NCBI GenBank assembly: GCA_035528995.1
Contig: DATKXO010000248.1
Location: 1 to 7,271, forward strand
Reading direction: 5' to 3'
Origin: DATKXO01 sp035528995
GTDB taxonomy: Bacteria; Planctomycetota; Phycisphaerae; UBA1845
DNA: 7,271 nt
Both the position numbers and the translations under genes were made by a program. Numbering within the stretch: position 1 is the first letter of the stretch; each line of letters begins with the position of its first letter. Positions 1-4,741 of this stretch are shown here, piece by piece. Below the pieces are notes generated by a model that saw only the letters and a list, made by a program, of their open reading frames with translations, was not told where the DNA came from and ran no database searches.

Positions 1-39
1 TTGAAGGGCGCGCGGAAGCGCCAGGCGGCCGCCGTATGA
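1..39 (+). CDS. 3' end of an unidentified upstream gene
   Basis: Reading from base 1 gives twelve codons (LKGARKRQAAAV) and then TGA at 37-39. The stop overlaps the ATG of the next gene at 36-38 in an ATGA arrangement, the same junction used repeatedly downstream. That regularity is the main reason to believe this is the tail of a real gene rather than noise. The visible C-terminus is short, basic and alanine-rich and does not identify a family. By position in siphophage gene order it could be a capsid-region protein or another member of the accessory insert. This is inference from context only. Confidence 0.55.
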   Translation: MKGARKRQAAAV

Positions 40-428
40 GCCTCCAGCCGACGCTCTACCACGGCCGCTGTGCGCCCGTGATCGGGCGCGGGGTGAAGTT
101 CGGCGCGGACGTGCTCATCGACGGGCACGCGCCCGTGACGATCGGCGACGACGCGTTCGTGGCCCATCGGGTGCTGATCCTGACGGGCCAGCACGCGTAC
201 GAGCAGTCGGGCGCGGCGCGGCAGCGCGCCATCCGGGCGCGGCCCGTGATGATTGGCGAGGGGGCCTGGATCTGTTCGGGCGCGATCCTCTGCCCCGGCG
301 TGACAGTCGGCGCGCACGCCGTCGTCGGGCCAGGCGCCGTCGTGATGCGCAACGTCCCGCCTTGGACCATCGTCGGCGGGAATCCCGCGGTCCGGATTCG
401 GCGCATCCGCCGAGGAGGCGCGCGATGA
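36..428 (+). CDS. Left-handed beta-helix (hexapeptide repeat) acyltransferase
   Basis: Encodes 130 residues resembling the O-acetyltransferase group that includes NodL, LacA and maltose acetyltransferase, which move an acetyl group from acetyl-CoA to a sugar hydroxyl. Imperfect hexapeptide turns run through residues 16-40 and 71-104 (for example VMIGEGAWICSGAIL and VTVGAHAVVGPGAVV). The segment ILTGQHAYEQSG holds His53, which matches the position of the catalytic histidine in this family. The C-terminal VPPWTIVGGNPAVRIR is the usual closing motif. The protein is shorter than the roughly 180-200 residues of full-length relatives because the N-terminal helical cap is missing. The start has no clear ribosome binding site and overlaps the preceding stop, so translation is probably coupled. 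Such enzymes act as trimers with the active site between subunits. Substrate is unknown; the adjacent glycosyltransferase suggests a phage- or host-borne glycan. Confidence 0.85.
   Translation: MSLQPTLYHGRCAPVIGRGVKFGADVLIDGHAPVTIGDDAFVAHRVLILTGQHAYEQSGAARQRAIRARPVMIGEGAWICSGAILCPGVTVGAHAVVGPGAVVMRNVPPWTIVGGNPAVRIRRIRRGGAR
413..418 (+). promoter_or_regulatory. Strong ribosome binding site fixing the glycosyltransferase start
   Basis: AGGAGG lies at 413-418, six bases before the ATG at 425. It supports the start at 425 over the longer in-frame reading from 362, which has no such site and would overlap the acyltransferase gene by 67 bases. Confidence 0.8.
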
Positions 429-1150
429 TCACGGTCGTGTGTTGGAAATGGCAGCCGGCGCCAGGCTACCGCTCGACCTTCGGGCCCGAGACGGTGAACG
501 TCCTGCGGCGGATGGTGGCTCGCCACTATCCGCACCCGCACCGGTTCCTCTGTGTCACCGACGAGGCGGCCGGCCTCGACGCCCAGGTGGAGGTTATCCC
601 GGCCTGGAACGACTTCGCGCGCGTGCCGTCCCCCTTCGGCGGGCGGAACCCGAGCTGCTACCGACGCCTGCGCGCGTTCCATCCGGACATCGCGGCGGTC
701 TTCGGTGACCGGTTCGTCAGCCTCGACCTCGACACCGTCATCCTTGGGGACGTGACGCCCCTCTGGGACCGGCCCGAGGACTTCGTCATCTGGGGCGACA
801 CGAACCCGCGCACGGCCTACAACGGGTCCATGTTCCTGATGGGGGCCGGCCGGCGGCCGCAGGTCTGGGCGCAGTTCGATCCGGCGGTCTCGCCCGACCG
901 GGCGCGCCGCGCGGGGCATTTCGGGAGCGACCAAGGCTGGATCAGCTACTGTCTCGGCCCCCGCGAAGCGAAGTGGACCAAGCGGGACGGGGTCTACAGC
1001 TATCGGAATGAGATCCGCGGGCGCGAGGTGCCGGCGAACGCCCGGATCGTGTTCTTCCACGGGCAGTATGACCCCTGGATGCCGCAGATCCAGCGGGCCT
1101 GTCCGTGGGTCACGGCTGCCTATCGGGCCGCGAGGGAGGTCCCCGCATGA
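425..1150 (+). CDS. GT-A fold glycosyltransferase, GT8-like
   Basis: A 241-residue protein that looks like a nucleotide-sugar-dependent glycosyltransferase. The N-terminal strand MITVVCWKW and the later HRFLCVTD fit the start of a GT-A Rossmann-like fold. Asp101-Leu-Asp103 in SLDLDTVILGDV is a DxD metal/nucleotide-sugar motif in its normal hydrophobic setting. NGSMFLM and GSDQGWISY resemble the acceptor-side motifs of GT8 relatives. FFHGQYDPW (His212 to Trp218) resembles the C-terminal H-x-G-x-x-K-P-W motif of GT8, whose histidine binds the metal, although the lysine position here is Asp. No signal peptide or membrane segment is visible, so it should be cytoplasmic. It starts by ATGA overlap with the acyltransferase and ends by ATGA overlap with the connector gene, so it is embedded in the structural operon. 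Whether the acceptor is a virion protein, host lipopolysaccharide or something else cannot be read from the sequence. Confidence 0.75.
   Translation: MITVVCWKWQPAPGYRSTFGPETVNVLRRMVARHYPHPHRFLCVTDEAAGLDAQVEVIPAWNDFARVPSPFGGRNPSCYRRLRAFHPDIAAVFGDRFVSLDLDTVILGDVTPLWDRPEDFVIWGDTNPRTAYNGSMFLMGAGRRPQVWAQFDPAVSPDRARRAGHFGSDQGWISYCLGPREAKWTKRDGVYSYRNEIRGREVPANARIVFFHGQYDPWMPQIQRACPWVTAAYRAAREVPA
1135..1140 (+). promoter_or_regulatory. Strong ribosome binding site for the connector gene
   Basis: GGAGGT at 1135-1140 sits six bases before the ATG at 1147. It decides that start over an upstream in-frame reading from 1105, which would add 14 residues overlapping the glycosyltransferase. Confidence 0.8.
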
Positions 1151-1488
1151 GCCTCATCACGTTCGCCCAGGCGACGGCGCAGGTCCGGCGCGGGGACCTC
1201 GTCGAGGGGTCGCCGCTGGACGCGGAGGCCGCCGACCTGGTGCAGAAGATGGCGGCTGCGGAGGCCATCATCCTCGACTATCTCAAGGTGACGACGGCGC
1301 CCGGGTCCCCGCCCGCGTGGGACGAGACGACGGTGCCCGAGGTGGTCCGGGCGGCGGTCCTCCTGCAGCTCGCGGAACTGTATCGCTTCCGCGGGGACGA
1401 GGCAGCGGGCGCGGCCCAGACGGCTGGCGATTTGTCGCCGGTGATCACAAACCTGTTACGCCGGTATCGCGACCCGGCCCTGGCCTGA
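1147..1488 (+). CDS. gp6-like head-tail connector protein
   Basis: A 113-residue, mostly helical protein of the HK97 gp6-like connector type. In that family a ring of subunits docks beneath the portal and forms the first layer of the neck. Recognisable elements are the N-terminal helix with alternating hydrophobics (ADLVQKMAAAEAIILDYL), a loop, the helix VVRAAVLLQLAELYRFRGDE, and the closing LSPVITNLLRRYRDPALA, which matches the typical ending in which the last helix reads LL.xYR.P. Length is normal for the family. It overlaps the glycosyltransferase stop by ATGA and is followed after one base by the head-tail joining gene, the standard neighbour order in HK97-like phages. This is the first clear assembly gene in the window. 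Confidence 0.8.
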   Translation: MSLITFAQATAQVRRGDLVEGSPLDAEAADLVQKMAAAEAIILDYLKVTTAPGSPPAWDETTVPEVVRAAVLLQLAELYRFRGDEAAGAAQTAGDLSPVITNLLRRYRDPALA

Positions 1489-1489
1489 C

Positions 1490-2104
1490 ATGCCGACGAT
1501 CCACGGCTCGAGCGGCGCCATGCGGGAGCGGCTGGTCCTCCAGTCGCAGGTGCCGCAGCCGGTCTCGGTGGCCAGCCTGGAGGAGCTACTCGGCGACGCC
1601 ATCGCGGTGACGGTGACCCCGCATGGGTTCGAGACGGGTGATCGCGTGCGGGTCGTGGGGGCGGAGCCGCCGGCCGGCTCTCCGCCACTCTGGGGCGACG
1701 ACGATGGCGCGAATGGTGTGGTGACGGTGACCGTCACCGGCCCGACCTGGTTCACCTATCCGCTGGGCGTGGACATCGGGTCGCCCGGGACGATCGGCGG
1801 GACCATCACCGCGACCTTCGTCTCGGATGCGCAGGGCGGGCGGCGGGCGACCTGGTGGACGGTGGCGACGGTGGCGGCCGAGATGATTCCGATTCGCGCG
1901 TGGGAGCGGCTGCAGGCGGCGGCGATTCAGATCGAGCGGACCTATCGCTTCCGTATCTATGCGCGGGCGGACATGAGCGAACGTTTCCGGGCGCAGTGGA
2001 CGCCGGTCTGGCCCCCGGGCTCGACGACTCAGACGCTGGAGATCACGGGTGTGCTGCCCGACCCGGCGTGCCCGGCCTACCAGCTCCTGGAGTGCAGCCG
2101 ATGA
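1490..2104 (+). CDS. Head-tail joining (head closure) protein with inserted beta domain
   Basis: A 204-residue protein of the phage head-tail joining family (PF05521 type, HK97 gp7/SPP1 gp16-like), which closes the neck channel and provides the tail docking surface. Family features appear at both ends: GAMRERLVLQSQ near the N-terminus (residues 9-20), and from residue 121 TWWTVATVAAEMIPI, then RAWERLQAAAIQIERTYRF, IYARADMSERFRAQW and LEITGVLPDPACPAYQLLEC, the usual order of core strands and helix. Ordinary members are about 105-120 residues. Here roughly residues 36-112 are an extra beta-rich block with TVTPHGFETGDRVRVVGA, GVVTVTVTGPTWFTY and GGTITATF, resembling the small FCCH-like beta domain seen in many phage structural proteins. 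The start follows the connector stop by one base, has no obvious ribosome binding site and probably depends on coupling. The joining call is fairly firm; the insert family is inference. Confidence 0.75.
   Translation: MPTIHGSSGAMRERLVLQSQVPQPVSVASLEELLGDAIAVTVTPHGFETGDRVRVVGAEPPAGSPPLWGDDDGANGVVTVTVTGPTWFTYPLGVDIGSPGTIGGTITATFVSDAQGGRRATWWTVATVAAEMIPIRAWERLQAAAIQIERTYRFRIYARADMSERFRAQWTPVWPPGSTTQTLEITGVLPDPACPAYQLLECSR
1606..1738 (+). repeat. 13-bp direct repeat and short palindrome inside the joining gene
   Basis: GGTGACGGTGACC occurs at 1606-1618 and again at 1720-1732, in the same codon phase, each time encoding the VTVT of a beta strand in the inserted domain. The second copy continues to ACCGTCACC (1730-1738), which pairs with GGTGACGGT (1720-1728) around a single central base. 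Repeated use of the same valine and threonine codons is a sufficient explanation. Confidence 0.5.
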
Positions 2105-2538
2105 GCCCGAGCTATTGCCCTCTCGCGTCGGTTGGTGATGCCGTGGTCCAGGCGTTGGCGCAGGATGCGACGCTCGCGGCACTGGCCCCCGGTGGCGTGG
2201 CAACGGATGTGGACGAGAGTCCGACGTTTCCATTCGTGCTGGTCGAAGTGCTTCATGCCGGAGACCTCGGCGGGTTCGGAACGAAGCCGGGTCTTGGCGC
2301 CGTGCCTGACATGGAGTTGCGGCTGCACGTCTTCCAGGGGGAACACGGCACGCTGCGGAATGCGCAGATTGTCATCGCGCGGGCGGTCGCCGTGATGGCC
2401 GATCCGCCAGCGGTCTCCGGCTACGGCCGAATCGGGATCTTTCACGAGTCGACGATCCCGCTGGCCGACCAGGAACTGCGCGGGGTGAAGGTGTTCGAGA
2501 TTGTCGCGTCGTTCCGGCTGCTGATCGAGGAACGGTGA
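2101..2538 (+). CDS. Tail terminator / tail completion protein (DUF3168-like)
   Basis: A 145-residue protein matching the general plan of tail terminators (lambda gpU-like, DUF3168 group), which form a ring ending tail tube growth and linking the tail to the neck. The N-terminal helix GDAVVQALAQDATLAAL is followed by a short beta segment, then FPFVLVEVL (residues 43-51), a charged strand MELRLHVFQG (71-80), the helix LRNAQIVIARAVAVMADP (85-102) and a final strand pair ending VFEIVASFRLLIEE. The aromatic-proline FPFV strand and the strand-helix-strand finish are typical of the family. The ATG overlaps the joining gene stop (ATGA at 2101-2104), with GGAG at 2089-2092 as a likely ribosome binding site. 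Position directly after the head-tail joining gene is the expected one. Confidence 0.7.
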   Translation: MSPSYCPLASVGDAVVQALAQDATLAALAPGGVATDVDESPTFPFVLVEVLHAGDLGGFGTKPGLGAVPDMELRLHVFQGEHGTLRNAQIVIARAVAVMADPPAVSGYGRIGIFHESTIPLADQELRGVKVFEIVASFRLLIEER

Positions 2539-2732
2539 TGCTGATCACTGTGACCGACCCGACGCCAATCCCGACGGACGACCGCTGCCCGAAGTGCGGC
2601 GCGCCGAGGGAGGCGCGGATTCAGTCGCAGAGTTTCGGGCCGGTTCACGATGTCTGCGGATCGTGCTGGCACGACTTCGTGGAACGGACGGTTCCAGACA
2701 CGCCGGTGATGCCAGACCTGGACGTGGAATGA
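2538..2732 (+). CDS. Small zinc-ribbon-like protein
   Basis: A 64-residue protein with two cysteine pairs, Cys17-Pro-Lys-Cys20 and Cys40-Gly-Ser-Cys43, spaced by 19 residues. CPKCGAP and CGSCW are classic zinc-knuckle sequences, so a single structural zinc is likely. The C-terminal third is acidic and proline-containing (TVPDTPVMPDLDVE) and probably disordered. The start is the ATG at 2538 within a TGATG overlap of the preceding stop, with GAGG at 2527-2530; a GTG directly before it adds only one residue. Small zinc ribbons occur in phage genomes in many contexts, and none of the core tail functions requires one. It may be a nucleic-acid or protein-binding accessory factor. Function is not known. 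Confidence 0.7.
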   Translation: MLITVTDPTPIPTDDRCPKCGAPREARIQSQSFGPVHDVCGSCWHDFVERTVPDTPVMPDLDVE

Positions 2733-2932
2733 GCCAACGCCAGCGGGAGGCGCATCTGTGGGCGGGTCGGCTCCGGCACCTCGAGCCGGTGGCGATGGGA
2801 TGGATCTACGAGAGTGACACGACCGCGACCGCGGACCTGGCGCGGCGCATCCTGGCGCAGGCAGTCGGCTTGCGCCGGTTACTAGACCAGATGGCTGGAC
2901 GCGTGAGCGTTCCAGGAGAGGAGCACCGATGA
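2729..2932 (+). CDS. Small protein of unknown function
   Basis: A 67-residue protein without a family I recognise. It is basic and mostly helical in appearance, with a first amphipathic stretch REAHLWAGRLRHLEP and a second, ADLARRILAQAVGLRRLLDQMA, that has a leucine/alanine stripe suited to coiled-coil or helix-bundle contact. It overlaps the zinc-ribbon stop by ATGA at 2729-2732 and its own stop overlaps the tail tube start by ATGA at 2929-2932. Its start has no clear ribosome binding site, but its 3' end carries the strong AGGAG used by the tube gene. Support for it being real comes from the tight junctions on both sides and from there being no better reading of these 200 bases. It could be a minor neck or tail factor. 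Confidence 0.6.
   Translation: MSQRQREAHLWAGRLRHLEPVAMGWIYESDTTATADLARRILAQAVGLRRLLDQMAGRVSVPGEEHR
2914..2918 (+). promoter_or_regulatory. Ribosome binding site for the tail tube gene
   Basis: AGGAG at 2914-2918, within the longer purine run GGAGAGGAG, lies ten bases before the ATG at 2929. A good site fits the high expression expected of the major tail protein and favours the ATG at 2929 over the internal Met18. Confidence 0.65.
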
Positions 2933-3357
2933 AAAGCGCGAGTCCGGACATCAAGATCGAGTTCGGCCAGGGCAGCCCGATGGTCGACATCTCGCAGTGG
3001 GTGGTCTCCGACGTGCCGCTGGGCGGCGAGGGGATCTACATCGACGGGACGCCCTACGGCGTCACGTCGACCGTCAACGAGTCCGTCGGCGTGGACAACC
3101 AGCCGGACGTGACCCTCGAGATGTTCTTCGACGACGCCGACGATGGGCCGCTGGATCTCTTCGGCACGCTGTCGGACCGGAACACAGCGGACTACACCCT
3201 GAAGGTGACCTGGACGGTGGGCAGTCCGGTGACCTACTCCGAGTGGCCGTGCGCGATCAAGGCCAACCCGGTGGTCGGCAAAGTGAAGGACGTCACGCGG
3301 ATGCGCGTGGTCCTGACCTCGCGTGGTCCGGTGGTGCATCACCGCCTGAGCGCGTAG
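2929..3357 (+). CDS. Major tail tube protein
   Basis: A 142-residue, strand-rich protein fitting siphophage tail tube subunits, which stack as hexamer rings around the tape measure to form the DNA channel. Visible elements are the N-terminal VDISQWVVSDVPL (residues 19-31), like the DIS.YV opening of this group, then strands GIYIDGTPYGVTS and DVTLEMFFDDAD (60-71) followed by GPLDLFGTL. The segment YTLKVTWT with EWPCAIKANPVVGKVKDVTRMRVVLTSRG (split here into WPCAIKANPVVGKVKD and RMRVVLTSRG) gives the usual late beta-sandwich strands. Length is at the small end but normal for tubes lacking an added Ig-like domain. It is followed by the only gap in the window and then the tail chaperone, the order expected for tube, chaperone and tape measure. 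It ends in TAG, unlike the neighbouring TGA stops. Confidence 0.75.
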   Translation: MKSASPDIKIEFGQGSPMVDISQWVVSDVPLGGEGIYIDGTPYGVTSTVNESVGVDNQPDVTLEMFFDDADDGPLDLFGTLSDRNTADYTLKVTWTVGSPVTYSEWPCAIKANPVVGKVKDVTRMRVVLTSRGPVVHHRLSA

Positions 3358-3378
3358 TCGCAGACATCAGACACAAGA

Positions 3379-3409
3379 CGCCCGGCTGGATCCCTAGGAC
3401 GGCCGGGCG
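3379..3409 (+). terminator. GC-rich hairpin after the tail tube gene
   Basis: CGCCCGGCTG (3379-3388) pairs with CGGCCGGGCG (3400-3409) over ten positions with one T-G wobble. The 11-base loop can itself pair TCC with GGA. It lies 21 bases after the tube stop, within the only intergenic gap, and ends six bases before the chaperone ribosome binding site. There is no run of T after it, so it is not a textbook intrinsic terminator. It may act as a partial terminator, a processing or RNA-stabilising element that raises tube output over downstream genes, or a translation-modulating structure. Confidence 0.45.
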
Positions 3410-3414
3410 CCATT

Positions 3415-3420
3415 GGAGGA
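3415..3420 (+). promoter_or_regulatory. Ribosome binding site for the tail chaperone
   Basis: GGAGGA at 3415-3420 stands four bases before the ATG at 3425. It fixes that start in preference to the TTG at 3413, which precedes the site. Because this gene is separated from the tube gene by a gap, it relies on this site and not on coupling. Confidence 0.75.
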
Positions 3421-3424
3421 CAGC

Positions 3425-3916
3425 ATGTCAGCACCGTTCGCCTCACGAACGACCGTCACGATCCCGATCCCGTTCGACCCGCCGAACGAGGTCACGCTTC
3501 GCAAACTCGCCGGGCGACATCTCGAGCGAGCGAAATCCGCCTTTCTGCAGCGGCTTGTCCGCGATGTCCAGCAACGCGGGGGCGCCGCGGTGCAGAAGGA
3601 CATGGAGCAGCTCTTTCGGTCGGACGAGTCCAGCCAGGACACGGCGGCCACGGTGCAGGCCGTCAAGGCCGATCCACTGAACGGCTACGACAAGTACGAA
3701 TTGGCCGCTGCCGGGATCAAAAGCTGGACCTATCCGGAATCGCTGGTCCCGCAGAAGGTGCTGGACGAGGACGGGCACGAGGTCCTCCGGGTGGTGGCGA
3801 TCGACGACCTCGAGGATGAAGGCTTGACGTTTTTCGCGACCGAGGTCATGCGGATCACCAAGCCATCGCTGTTCCAGACGGAGGACGAGGCGGAGGCGGA
3901 CCGAAAAAACGACTGA
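3425..3916 (+). CDS. Tail assembly chaperone, short form (lambda gpG-like role)
   Basis: A 163-residue protein in the position of the tail assembly chaperone, between tube and tape measure genes. Such proteins coat the tape measure and recruit tube subunits but are absent from the finished virion. It opens with a strand-like TVTIPIPFDPPNEVTLRKL (residues 10-28), continues through helices LERAKSAFLQRLVRDVQQ and a central YDKYELAAAGIKSWTY (88-103), and closes with IDDLEDEGLTFFATEVMRI plus KPSLFQTEDEAEAD, a pattern I associate with siphophage chaperones. The last sense codons before TGA are CGA AAA AAC GAC, containing a -1 slippery heptamer. I see no sequence similarity strong enough to place it in the lambda G family itself, so the call rests on layout plus the frameshift signal. 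Confidence 0.7.
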   Translation: MSAPFASRTTVTIPIPFDPPNEVTLRKLAGRHLERAKSAFLQRLVRDVQQRGGAAVQKDMEQLFRSDESSQDTAATVQAVKADPLNGYDKYELAAAGIKSWTYPESLVPQKVLDEDGHEVLRVVAIDDLEDEGLTFFATEVMRITKPSLFQTEDEAEADRKND

Positions 3917-4230
3917 TCCGGCTGGATCGCGCGTTGGACAAGGAGGGGCCGCTCCCGGACGCCCTCTGGATCAGCCGGATCTGCCAAGAGTTCCCGTGCT
4001 ACGGGCCCGAGGAAGCGGAACGCGCCTGGCGGCGGGCGCCGGTGGGATGGCTTGAGGAGATCATCGAGGCGCGCCACTACGCGGAGGCCAAGGCCCTGTA
4101 CGAGCGGACGGCGCGGCCGGAGGATCTCCCGAAGGATGACCCGATGATCACGCTTGTTGAGGAAATCAGATACCAGCGTGAAGGTGAACGGTTGGCGGCG
4201 TCACGCGCACGAAAGGGTCCTCGTGGCTGA
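3425..4230 (+). CDS. Tail assembly chaperone, -1 frameshift long form (GT-like)
   Basis: This is the predicted product of programmed -1 frameshifting, joining 3425-3910 to 3910-4230 (base 3910 is read twice). It would have 162 residues from the short form plus 106 residues from the -1 frame, 268 in all. The extension begins RLIRLDRALDKEG and is helical and highly charged (YGPEEAERAWRRAP, WLEEIIEARHYAEAKALYE), ending basic (RLAASRARKGPRG). In lambda the equivalent T domain contacts the tube protein while the G part binds the tape measure. The -1 frame has no ATG or GTG near its beginning; the first available start is a TTG at 3934 with no good ribosome binding site. Frameshifting is therefore the better explanation than a separate gene. 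The alternative that an A was lost from the six-A run by sequencing error would give the same fusion as a single frame. Confidence 0.75.
3904..3910 (+). promoter_or_regulatory. Slippery heptamer A AAA AAC for -1 frameshifting
   Basis: In the chaperone frame the codons read CGA AAA AAC GAC TGA, so bases 3904-3910 form X XXY YYZ in the correct phase. After slippage both tRNAs can re-pair on AAA AAA, and translation enters the -1 frame, which stays open to 4230. The stop of the zero frame is two codons away, typical of G/GT signals. Confidence 0.8.
3915..3981 (+). promoter_or_regulatory. Stem-loop downstream of the slippery site
   Basis: GATCCGGCTG (3915-3924) is exactly complementary to CAGCCGGATC (3972-3981), giving a ten base-pair stem with a further G-T pair possible inside. 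It starts four bases after the heptamer, close to the spacing typical of frameshift stimulators. The 45-base loop contains GAGGG (3943-3947) that can pair with CCCTC (3962-3966), so an inner helix may stack on the outer one. A pseudoknot was not tested. Confidence 0.65.
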
Positions 4231-4741
4231 TCTATTCAGAACCACGCTCGATACCAGCCTGTTGAATCAGGCGATCACGGCGATGCCCGAGGCGCTGCGC
4301 ATTCGCGTGCAAGAGGCCTGTCGCGTCTCGGCCAGCCACATCGTGCGTGAGATGAAGAACCGACTGTCGCGTCAGCTCTCCCCGACGGCGACCGGCGTGA
4401 CTGTGGCTGGCATCCTGACCGAACCCTCGTATACCGGCGAGGGCTGGATCGTGCGAACGACGGACGTACTGGGAGAGGCCGAGGTAGCGCGGCGTCAAGC
4501 CCCAGACCCTGGGATGCGGCCCTCGAAGTGGCTACGGCGCTCGCAAACGCAGTATTGGAAGGAGGCGCACGTTGGCCTCTATCTGGAGAAGGGCACCGCG
4601 CCGGGAAAGCGCCGCAATCGGGCGCGCACCGCGCGGCGGCCCTTCTTCTACGCCTCACTCGAACTTGAAGCGCCTGCGCATGAGCGCCGCCTGCTCACCG
4701 CGATGGTCGCCGCCGCCGGGTCCGTCGGACTGGGGGGCTAA
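4223..4741 (+). CDS. HK97 gp10-like tail/neck completion protein
   Basis: A 172-residue protein when started at the GTG at 4223; earlier in-frame starts are TTG 4154 and GTG 4178 or 4184. I prefer 4223 because it leaves only an eight-base overlap with the frameshift product, and family members begin close to the first helix, here LLNQAITAMPEALRIRVQEA. A weak AAGGG precedes it. Family-like features are the long helix VQEACRVSASHIVREMKNRLSR, the central beta part VTVAGIL and WIVRTTD, and the closing VGLYLEKGT and RTARRPFFYASLELEA, matching the E.GT and A.PFl.pA signature of HK97 gp10-like proteins. These act in tail completion at the head-tail junction. Such genes usually sit between the joining and terminator genes; here it lies between chaperone and tape measure. 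The central stretch is longer than usual. Alternative: an unrelated minor tail protein. Confidence 0.6.
   Translation: MADLFRTTLDTSLLNQAITAMPEALRIRVQEACRVSASHIVREMKNRLSRQLSPTATGVTVAGILTEPSYTGEGWIVRTTDVLGEAEVARRQAPDPGMRPSKWLRRSQTQYWKEAHVGLYLEKGTAPGKRRNRARTARRPFFYASLELEAPAHERRLLTAMVAAAGSVGLGG

Noticed and set aside
56..1060. Long open frame on the - strand opposite the acyltransferase and glycosyltransferase genes
   Set aside because: It has proline/arginine-rich, family-less composition typical of the antisense of GC-rich genes, while the + strand frames carry clear enzyme motifs and ribosome binding sites.
362..1150. Longer glycosyltransferase starting at 362
   Set aside because: The extra 21 residues are arginine-rich and overlap the acyltransferase gene, and AGGAGG at 413-418 points to the ATG at 425.
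2997..3680. + strand alternative frame spanning the tube gene, the gap and the chaperone
   Set aside because: It is arginine-rich low-complexity, crosses the hairpin and the ribosome binding site, and conflicts with two well-supported genes.
3901..3916. Six-A run as a sequencing error splitting one gene
   Set aside because: It is possible in principle, but the run forms a canonical slippery heptamer in phase at exactly the locus where siphophages use -1 frameshifting, with a stem at the right distance. It remains the main alternative and is noted in the finding.
3934..4230. Independent gene starting at TTG 3934
   Set aside because: There is no good ribosome binding site, the start codon is rare, and a complete slippery heptamer plus stem lies just upstream in the right phase. 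It is better read as the frameshift extension of the chaperone.
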